Shown here piece after piece: positions 58,509 to 64,000 of a DNA stretch of 64,000 bases (positions within the stretch are counted from its first letter, which is position 1; the number at the start of each line of letters is the position of its first letter). Below the pieces are notes generated by a model, which worked only from the letters and a program-made list of their open reading frames with translations, made no database searches and was not told the DNA's origin. The position numbers were made by a program, and so were the translations under genes. Origin of the DNA: BOG-1155 sp050012495 (GTDB taxonomy: Bacteria; Desulfobacterota; Syntrophorhabdia; Syntrophorhabdales; WCHB1-27); assembly GCA_050012495.1 (NCBI GenBank), contig JBEKHB010000008.1, positions 22,982 to 86,981 of the forward strand. The letters are read 5' to 3'.

Positions 58509-60902
58509 TCACCTCCTTTTCGCAAATTCTCCCTGGGGAAATGAGTAATTCTGTACTATCGGGGTTCCAGGAGGGGTGGCCTCGACTTCGACCTGCCTGC
58601 CGCATGACGGACAGTAGAACTCTCTGAAAACGCACCAATCTTTATCCGGCGCCATTCTGTCATCTGACTCCGGCCCCGGAAGCACCTCTTGGGCATCCCT
58701 TTCGTGCACGAGGCAAAAGTATTTGAAATTGTGCTCTATTTTGCCGTAGATGTGGCCGCATTCGTTGCAATAGGTCACTATGGTCCCGTCCTCCAATTGC
58801 CCCACGTTTACGTATAACGTCAATCCAAACAACTCCTTCTCGATTTTTTTGCCGTTGTCAATCGGCTTCGGGAACTCCTTGCTGAGCGCCTCTTCCTTCT
58901 TCAGTTGATCCCGGAAGGCCTCGCAGAAATCAGATGTCTCCTTCATGAAAGCGGATGCGACTCCCGGTAGGCCTCCATTCTTTCTTCTGTCTACCAGTTG
59001 CTTGAGGAATTCACCTCCCTGGATACCCTTTTCCAGCCTCTCCCTGATCTTTTGATTTCTCAAAGCCCGCGTCTTTTCCTGATCAATGGTAAGCGTATCG
59101 GGATCGATGGCAACCTGGTAGGCATTCCGTGCGACCTCTAATGTTGCATACCCGTTTCTGACATCCTTGACGATCATTTCCGGATCTCGTTCGAGCGGAT
59201 CGCCCATTCCACCCCCGCCTATGCTCGAATGCATAATGATATCGCCCTCTTTTGAGATCCTCGCAGCGATACTGGGGGCCCCAGGGATATACTCGCCTTT
59301 CAGCATCTGTCTCACCTCATCAAAGTCATACGGGAGGGCCTCGCTTTTGCCTGCCTTTTCGAAGAAATCACTGTTGACGATCCTGTCTGAATAGACGCAT
59401 GCCGAGGGATAACCGCCGAACAGCCCCTGATTCACCTGTATCTTCCCGCCGGTGCCGATGACGTAGGTGACGACGAAATTTGTACCGTGGACTAAGTCAA
59501 CTGTTTTAACTCCGCTTCCACCCCGCCATTTGCCGAAACCGCCTGAATTGGCTCTGTGTTTGATAACCCAGTGCAAGACCGGCATGGTTACCTCTTCGCC
59601 TTCCGAATCGGCCGTGTAGTTCCAGGGGTTGAAATATTGTACGGACGAATCAATGCCGTCCCGTCCATATCGTCCGCCCATACCGGAGGCAGGCCACACG
59701 TTGGACAAAATATTGCCACACGGACGGCCATATTGGTCGATGCCGCCCCAAATCTCGCAGCAGACGACATTGTGTGCGGCTACCGTCTCTTCCTTTTGGC
59801 CCGAGGCGTAAAAGGCCCTGCTCAGACATTCGGTCAGCGCGTTGGTAAAGACCTGCGCTATTCCCACAGTCGCATACCCGACACTCTGGTTTGCATCCGC
59901 ATTTAGTCTCGAGGCCGGAAGGATATCAAAATGGACTAGGTCCGAGATGGCCGAGTTCCACCGCGTGTCATAGATGAGCTGGACAAGCATTATGTAAAAG
60001 GCGCTCGCTTCGACAGCAGGGAAATATGCGTTGTTGTAACTGGGGGTCTGAGGGGAAACGACGTGACCCTTCACGTTGATCTCCCCGCCTTCTGTGATCT
60101 CCATTTCTATCTCGACAACCGCAAGCTTGTCTCCTCGCACCCCCACCGTATCATTGTAGACCCTCGCGGTATATTTTCCCGGTATGAACCTCTTTATCTT
60201 TGCGCGCGCCTGCTCCTTTGCATCAGCGAGCAGCTGCCGGCACGCGGCCTTGAAGAAGTCCTTGCCCACGTCATCAATCAGGTCCTTGATCCTTGTACGG
60301 ACCCTTTCATTGGCTGCCACTCGGGCCTTGATATCGACCTCCATGGCGCGCGGCGTCCTCACTGATCTGAGGATCATCCCGAGCACGTCTCGCTGCATCT
60401 TACCCTTTTCAATCAGTTTTACCGCCGGCAAATGAAGCCCGTCGTGCCACGCCTCGGTCGCGCTGGGGCACATGCCTCCGGGTTCGATCCCGCCTGTCTC
60501 TGTCGTGTGTGAGATCGATGCGGTATAGCCGACCAGTTCGCCCTCATAAAACAGCGGGGCGACCAACCCGGTATCAGGCGCGTGCATACCTCCGATGTAG
60601 GCGTCGTTGTTTATGAAATGGTCCCCATCGTATATACCGATGCCCTCTGACTCATATTCACTGCTGTTCATGTACCGGATGACCCTCGTCACATTCATGA
60701 TATGCATAAGGATACCGCAGGCAATCATGACCGCCTCGCCGGTCGGTAGGTAGAGGGCCTGCATTACCTCGCCTGCTTCTCTCGCTATCGTCGAGCCCGA
60801 AAGATATCTCAGGACCTCTTTCCCCTCTTCCATCGCCTGGTAGAGCCTGTTATAGAAGATCTCGTAGCTGACCGGGTCCAATTTTCCTGTTGCTCTCTCC
60901 AT
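58509..60902 (-). CDS. HyuB-family carboxylase subunit fused to an acetone-carboxylase-gamma-like zinc domain
   Basis: 797 residues. Residues 1 to about 620 are a HyuB/AcxA-family domain (DGDHFINNDAYIGG, SHTTETGGIEPGG, GGGGMGDPLERDPE). After a helical linker (650-690) comes a zinc-binding module with CNEC at 712-715 and CPSC at 764-767, then EVEATPPGTPIVQ, which resembles the separate gamma subunit of acetone carboxylase. Fusion of the two supports ketone carboxylation rather than hydantoin or oxoproline cleavage. AAAGGAGG precedes the ATG. Order in the operon: HyuA fragment, this gene, CoA ligase, MenB/BadI-type hydrolase. Confidence 0.85.
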   Translation of the reverse strand: MERATGKLDPVSYEIFYNRLYQAMEEGKEVLRYLSGSTIAREAGEVMQALYLPTGEAVMIACGILMHIMNVTRVIRYMNSSEYESEGIGIYDGDHFINNDAYIGGMHAPDTGLVAPLFYEGELVGYTASISHTTETGGIEPGGMCPSATEAWHDGLHLPAVKLIEKGKMQRDVLGMILRSVRTPRAMEVDIKARVAANERVRTRIKDLIDDVGKDFFKAACRQLLADAKEQARAKIKRFIPGKYTARVYNDTVGVRGDKLAVVEIEMEITEGGEINVKGHVVSPQTPSYNNAYFPAVEASAFYIMLVQLIYDTRWNSAISDLVHFDILPASRLNADANQSVGYATVGIAQVFTNALTECLSRAFYASGQKEETVAAHNVVCCEIWGGIDQYGRPCGNILSNVWPASGMGGRYGRDGIDSSVQYFNPWNYTADSEGEEVTMPVLHWVIKHRANSGGFGKWRGGSGVKTVDLVHGTNFVVTYVIGTGGKIQVNQGLFGGYPSACVYSDRIVNSDFFEKAGKSEALPYDFDEVRQMLKGEYIPGAPSIAARISKEGDIIMHSSIGGGGMGDPLERDPEMIVKDVRNGYATLEVARNAYQVAIDPDTLTIDQEKTRALRNQKIRERLEKGIQGGEFLKQLVDRRKNGGLPGVASAFMKETSDFCEAFRDQLKKEEALSKEFPKPIDNGKKIEKELFGLTLYVNVGQLEDGTIVTYCNECGHIYGKIEHNFKYFCLVHERDAQEVLPGPESDDRMAPDKDWCVFREFYCPSCGRQVEVEATPPGTPIVQNYSFPQGEFAKRR

Positions 60903-60941
60903 TTTGGCCTCCTTTTTAAGCCTGGGCCTGCAAATCGCTCC

Positions 60942-61229
60942 TCAGGCCGACATGTGTATGTTCATGTAGTCATCGATGGTTATTTTCCTTGCGGGCGGAA
61001 GAACCAGCGTAGTGTGAGAAGATTCGACGATCGCCGGGCCGTTTATTTCGTTCCCGTTACCCAGCAAGTTCCACTCATATACGGGAGTAGTAACAAATTC
61101 GCCGGCGAAGTAGACGTCCCGGCTACCCTTTTTTGCCCTGTCCGCGCTCGTCCCTGCATAAGGCGCTTTTACGAGCGTGGGCTTTGTCGTCGGTCCTATC
61201 GCTTCTACCGCAACGGTGACTATTTCCAT
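60942..61229 (-). pseudogene. HyuA-family C-terminal fragment
   Basis: 95 residues that match only the last domain of HyuA proteins: EIVTVAVEAIGPTTKP, RDVYFAGEFVTTPVYEW, INGPAIVESSHTTLVLPP. The ATP-binding core is absent. In the same frame upstream there is a stop codon 16 codons before the ATG, and an inverted repeat at 61231-61252 marks a junction to unrelated repeat-rich sequence, so the gene was probably truncated by a rearrangement. A ribosome site (AGAGGGGG) exists, so a separate small C-terminal subunit cannot be excluded. Confidence 0.65.
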
Positions 61230-61230
61230 A

Positions 61231-61252
61231 CCCCCTCTTGGTACCAGGGGGG
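61231..61252. repeat. Inverted repeat at the truncation junction
   Basis: CCCCCTCTTGG-TA-CCAGGGGGG is nearly self-complementary, with GGTACC at its centre, directly upstream of the HyuA fragment. Confidence 0.55.
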
Positions 61253-61370
61253 AGGTGGGGACGTTGTTTCATTCGTTACCTTCTAGACACCGCCCGCGCC
61301 TACGCCTACTTACATCACTATTACCATTTCTATTGCAGCCGTGCAAGAAAAAAGACAAAGTTGAGGAGTA

Positions 61371-61460
61371 GAGGAAGCAGTGCTCGACGGCTCTCCATCG
61401 CCTGTCGTCATTTCTTTCCGAAAGATCATTTTTGTCATGCCTGGTTGTCATCTCTCCTCA
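61371..61460. repeat. Dispersed leader-like repeat, truncated copy 3
   Basis: GAAGCAGTGCTCGACGGCTC, TCCATCGCCTGTCG and TTTTGTCATGCCTGGTTGTC correspond to the left third of the copies at 35010 and 62281; similarity stops near 61460. The rest of the 61253-61612 gap has no recognisable gene. Confidence 0.65.
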
Positions 61461-61612
61461 AGAGCGGTGGGGACGGCGGGTGCCATGCCGTAGACCGACG
61501 GAAGATCGCCGTGCGGGCCGGGAAGATCGTCCGCCGGACAACGGGCAATGTCATCGCTCACAAAAATGCATGGGAATGTATTACTGATGAGGTCGCCAGA
61601 GAGACCGGCGGT

Positions 61613-61882
61613 TTATGGGAAAACCCTGTATATATCCTTTCTATCCTTTACCCTGTAAAAGCTAATCCTATTCCCCGCTTCAATCTCGCAGCCGATCCTA
61701 TAATGGCCTATTCTTATCCGATAGTAGTTCTCATAACCCTGTATTTTCCGGATATCAAGTTTGTCGGAAAGACTACTCATTCCTGGGAACTCTTCGAAGA
61801 CGAGCTTTTCTATTTTTTTGCGGTAAGCGGCAGGCAATTCCGCCAGATCTTTTAAGAAAGTCTTCTTGAATTGGCAGATCAC
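61613..61882 (-). CDS. RelE/ParE-family toxin
   Basis: 89 residues: FKKTFLKDLAELPAAYRKKI, DIRKIQGYENYYRIRIGHYR and FYRVKDRKDIYRVFP follow the RelE/ParE pattern of two helices and a sheet ending in a basic stretch. It follows its antitoxin gene by 4 bases on the minus strand. Lower GC than the catabolic genes around it, as usual for mobile toxin-antitoxin modules. Confidence 0.82.
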   Translation of the reverse strand: MICQFKKTFLKDLAELPAAYRKKIEKLVFEEFPGMSSLSDKLDIRKIQGYENYYRIRIGHYRIGCEIEAGNRISFYRVKDRKDIYRVFP

Positions 61883-61886
61883 CCTT

Positions 61887-62087
61887 TCAACCCTTTTTTA
61901 GGGTGGAATAGTATTTCTTTGCGTCGATTAAAGAAAGGGTTTCTTCATTTCCGACCTCCGCCATGTATTTTGCAAGGCCGTAATTTTCAATGATTTCTTC
62001 CATTTTGTTGAATGTATCTATATCAATCAAAACTGCCTTTTTCTTATTATCATCCGTCACAATGTATTCTTTCTTGATCGCAAGCAT
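61887..62087 (-). CDS. Antitoxin, Phd/RelB-like
   Basis: 66 residues (MLAIKKEYIVTDDNKKKAVL at the start, then IDTFNKMEEIIENYGLAKY). The N-terminal beta-strand-loop followed by an amphipathic helix is the usual antitoxin layout. The ATG at 62087 has GAGGAGG eight bases upstream; a GTG at 62096 lies within that site. Upstream gene of the toxin at 61613. Confidence 0.78.
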   Translation of the reverse strand: MLAIKKEYIVTDDNKKKAVLIDIDTFNKMEEIIENYGLAKYMAEVGNEETLSLIDAKKYYSTLKKG

Positions 62088-62131
62088 TTTTGACACCTCC
62101 TCATTTGGGTTGAGATGATCCGCATATTTTA

Positions 62132-62160
62132 ATTATAGCACGTCTTGCCGTCATCGGGAA
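62132..62160 (-). promoter_or_regulatory. Possible promoter of the second toxin-antitoxin pair
   Basis: TATAAT at 62137-62132 on the minus strand with a weak TTCCCG -35 box at 17-base spacing, about 45 bases before the antitoxin ATG. Confidence 0.45.
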
Positions 62161-62280
62161 AGACGAGCCCAAGAAGACGTAGTTCCTATCAGAGAAATCC
62201 CGCAAAATTGCAACAACTATATTCAGGCTTTCCGTGAGAAAGACGGCATTCATGGTCACCATGTGAGAAACTATCTTACG

Positions 62281-62543
62281 AGAAGAACTGCCCGACAGCT
62301 CCCCGTCGCCTATCGCCCTTCTTTCAGAAAAGCGCACAGGATGCATTTGTCATCCCTGGTTGTCACCTCTCCTTGTCGCTTTGACAGGACAGGAGGAAAA
62401 CAGGGAAAATATTATGAGACCGGGCAGTCATTTAACAGGCCAAAGAAGTGACAGATCCCGGCCCGTTTGAGCCGGGATCAGAGGTCCCAGAGGCCGCGCC
62501 GCTCTTTGACAATTGAGCCTCGACAGCCGCATCCGACGGCGGT
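62281..62543. repeat. Dispersed leader-like repeat, copy 2
   Basis: Aligns over its length with 35010-35299 in the same orientation, including the CGCGCCGCTCTTTGACAATT block (boxA-like GCTCTTTGACAA at 62501-62512) and GCATCCGACGGCGGT. It ends about 160 bases ahead of the transposase-like gene at 62701; a short further match (GCATTC..CCGGCCGT) lies beyond it. Confidence 0.8.
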
Positions 62544-62700
62544 CTTCAGGGGCTGGCCGCTCTTGCATTCCGGCCGTCTGTTCTCATTCCCTCTCGGGGG
62601 GCGAGGCGTTTTTTGATGCACTACACGGACAGAAAACAGCACCTCGAAGGCGGACGAATATCCTCCAGCCAGAGATAGGTGCTCCAGGAGAATAGACCGG

Positions 62701-63291
62701 ATGGCCAAAGCAAGGAACCCAAGATTAGGTTCAGATCCGATCTCACAGGAGGGTCGGAAAACTGGTTACCCGGAGCCGTGCCGGAAGTGCGCCGTCCCGG
62801 TCAGGAAGAGCATTCAGCGCGGATGCGACTTCTGCGTGGACCTGGCATTTGACGAAGGCATTCTCTGTGACTTGACCAGAAGCGTGCAGGATTGCGATAA
62901 GTTCGCCTGTTATGCCTTCGAGCCGGTGCTGAGGCCACGGCTGTCATCGGTCGAGAGGGTCGAGGACCTGCCGAATGATCAAAAGCCCTGGATAACGTTT
63001 GGTGACGAGGCGCTGTTCTCCTCGGACCGGTTCAAGTTCCGGCATGCACTCGCCGTACAGGGAGTCCGGAGCGATCCGGACAGCATCAATGTGGATCTCA
63101 AGTATCATCTTGCGTGGAATGCGGCCCGCAGAAAGGCTGTCTTTTCACCGCCTGCCGATGCCCGTCGCCTCATCGATAACCCCTTCTCCACCTGTGGTAA
63201 GCCGATTGGAGGCATTGCCGGTGTGTTATGGCTGGCCCCGGATCATGTCCACGTATACGTGGAATCAGATGGAGAGAAATCAATCGAGTAG
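62701..63291 (+). CDS. IS200/REP-type transposase-like protein, probably truncated
   Basis: 196 residues. The N-terminal part has two Cys-x-x-Cys pairs (EPCRKC, RGCDFC) and further cysteines, like a zinc finger. The end reads AWNAARRKAVFS and LWLAPDHVHVYVESDGEKSIE, where H-V-H is the HUH metal site of Y1 transposases. In that family the catalytic Tyr lies some 50-60 residues after HUH; here the protein stops 13 residues after it, immediately before the broken end of the fibronectin gene, so it is probably inactive. AGGAGA lies nine bases before the ATG. Downstream of a leader-like repeat that may belong to the element. Confidence 0.55.
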   Translation: MAKARNPRLGSDPISQEGRKTGYPEPCRKCAVPVRKSIQRGCDFCVDLAFDEGILCDLTRSVQDCDKFACYAFEPVLRPRLSSVERVEDLPNDQKPWITFGDEALFSSDRFKFRHALAVQGVRSDPDSINVDLKYHLAWNAARRKAVFSPPADARRLIDNPFSTCGKPIGGIAGVLWLAPDHVHVYVESDGEKSIE

Positions 63292-63301
63292 CCCCCTGAT
63301 G

Positions 63302-64000
63302 TCATCTTCTCCCTCTTGTATGGCCGTTCTCGGTGGTTGCCGATACCGGGGTCGATTGGGCTGATTGATTACCCGCTGCATCATAAGCGGATACCGTATA
63401 GGTATACGTGGTATCGGGAGAGAGTCCCGTGTCCTTATAGGACGTACCGACGGCAGTTCCCACCTCTGCGCCATTTCGATAAATTGTGTAGCCCGCGACG
63501 CGGCCCGCGCTATCCGTAGAGGCGGTCCATGCAAGATTGATCTGGCTCGATGAGACAACGGTTGCCTTTACGTTGGCAGGGACGGTCGGGGGTGTAGGAG
63601 CCTGTGCGGTGGTTGCCGATACCGGGGTCGATTGAGCCGATTGATTACCCGATGCATCATAGGCGGATACCGTATAGGTATACGTGGTATCGGGAGAGAG
63701 TCCCGTGTCATCATAGGACGTACCGACGGCAGTTCCCACCTCTGCGCCATTTCGATAAATTGTGTAGCCCGCGACGCCCGCGCTATCCGTAGAAGCGGTC
63801 CACGTGAGGTTGATCTGACTCGATGAGGCGACGGTTGCCTGCACATTGGTAGGGACGGTTGGTCCTGCCGGTGTTGGCGTCGGTGTTGTTCCTGCCGTGC
63901 TTTTGTATGCAACCGTAGCACTACAGAAATAAGTAGCTCCTGTTGCATAGTTATCCATTTCATCAATGTTGTATATAAAGCTATGGGAAGCAGCAGAAGT
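63302..64000 (-). CDS. Fibronectin type III repeat protein, 3' part only
   Basis: The frame is open to the right window edge, so the N-terminus lies outside. Visible are a Pro/Thr linker (TTPTPTPAGP) and two fibronectin type III domains of about 85 residues (TVPTNVQATVASSSQINLTW, YTIYRNGAEVGTAVGTSYDD, TYTVSAYDASGNQSAQ) that are almost identical to each other in protein and DNA. After the second domain the protein ends ENGHTRGRR, unlike a natural end, next to the truncated transposase gene, so its 3' end was probably cut. Such domains occur in secreted polysaccharide-degrading or adhesive proteins. Confidence 0.8.
   Translation of the reverse strand, partial: TSAASHSFIYNIDEMDNYATGATYFCSATVAYKSTAGTTPTPTPAGPTVPTNVQATVASSSQINLTWTASTDSAGVAGYTIYRNGAEVGTAVGTSYDDTGLSPDTTYTYTVSAYDASGNQSAQSTPVSATTAQAPTPPTVPANVKATVVSSSQINLAWTASTDSAGRVAGYTIYRNGAEVGTAVGTSYKDTGLSPDTTYTYTVSAYDAAGNQSAQSTPVSATTENGHTRGRR

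Noticed and set aside
61229..61290. TGA upstream of the HyuA fragment as a recoded codon
   Set aside because: The sequence before it does not resemble the HyuA core, so it is outside the gene.

Overview
The window reads as a chromosomal segment of a strictly anaerobic, probably syntrophic or sulfate-reducer-related deltaproteobacterium; Syntrophorhabdus-like is my best guess, by inference only. The reasons are several molybdenum hydroxylases (one of the 4-hydroxybenzoyl-CoA reductase type), CoA-ester catabolism with a B12 carbon-skeleton mutase, a Desulfovibrio-type aldehyde oxidoreductase (Mop) cluster, FixABCX electron transfer, a UGA-encoded selenocysteine in a thioredoxin-fold protein, and SpoVG. 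There is no rRNA, no complete tRNA and no CRISPR array.

Layout. 1-6863 (minus strand): a benzoyl-CoA-type dehydroxylase/hydroxylase operon (beta-gamma-alpha subunits), then a saccharopine-dehydrogenase-like protein, a class III aminotransferase and a VOC epimerase-like protein. 6911-7009: two face-to-face overlapping promoters with one palindromic operator between them. 7086-21550 (plus strand): class III CoA-transferase, acyl-CoA dehydrogenase, GntR regulator, two-subunit methylmalonyl-CoA-mutase-type enzyme, phenylacetate-CoA-ligase-type ligase, a second three-subunit molybdenum hydroxylase and a HyuA/HyuB pair. 21764-22921: an exported royal-jelly/Yellow-like beta-propeller. 22958-30607 (minus): Mop aldehyde oxidoreductase cluster, decaying at its 3' end (truncated ligase, transposase remnant). 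30660-35577: accessory region with a PEP-CTERM remnant, an HUH Rep-like gene, a tRNA-Ser 3' fragment, a cysteine-protease-like cassette and a dispersed leader-like repeat. 35578-39032: SDR, selenoprotein, acetoacetate-decarboxylase-like gene, small lipoprotein and a toxin-antitoxin pair. 39315-43014 (minus): FixABCX. 43219-55342: housekeeping genes (dgt, valS, gatC, gatA, uracil-DNA glycosylase, spoVG, lgt). 56008-61229 (minus): ligase, ring hydrolase and ketone-carboxylase-like operon, truncated at its 5' end. 61231-64000: repeats, a toxin-antitoxin pair, a truncated transposase and the 3' end of a fibronectin-III protein.

How it fits together. The first 21 kb looks like one regulon: the GntR protein encoded inside it probably binds GTATAC-N-GTATAC, found between the divergent promoters and again before the mutase genes. 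The enzymes would activate an acid to its CoA ester, hydroxylate or reductively dehydroxylate the ring, oxidise the acyl-CoA and rearrange a substituted malonyl-CoA; the substrate is not identifiable from sequence alone. Electrons from acyl-CoA oxidation could pass through FixABCX. The right-hand operon (ketone-carboxylase-like protein with fused zinc domain, CoA ligase, MenB/BadI-type hydrolase) suggests carboxylation of a cyclic or aryl ketone, CoA activation and C-C hydrolysis.

The most notable observations are the in-frame UGA with a SECIS-like hairpin at 36566-36600, the symmetrical double promoter/operator, and small two-hairpin repeats at 13.7, 15.3 and 53.8 kb, two of which sit between direct duplications of an adjacent gene end.
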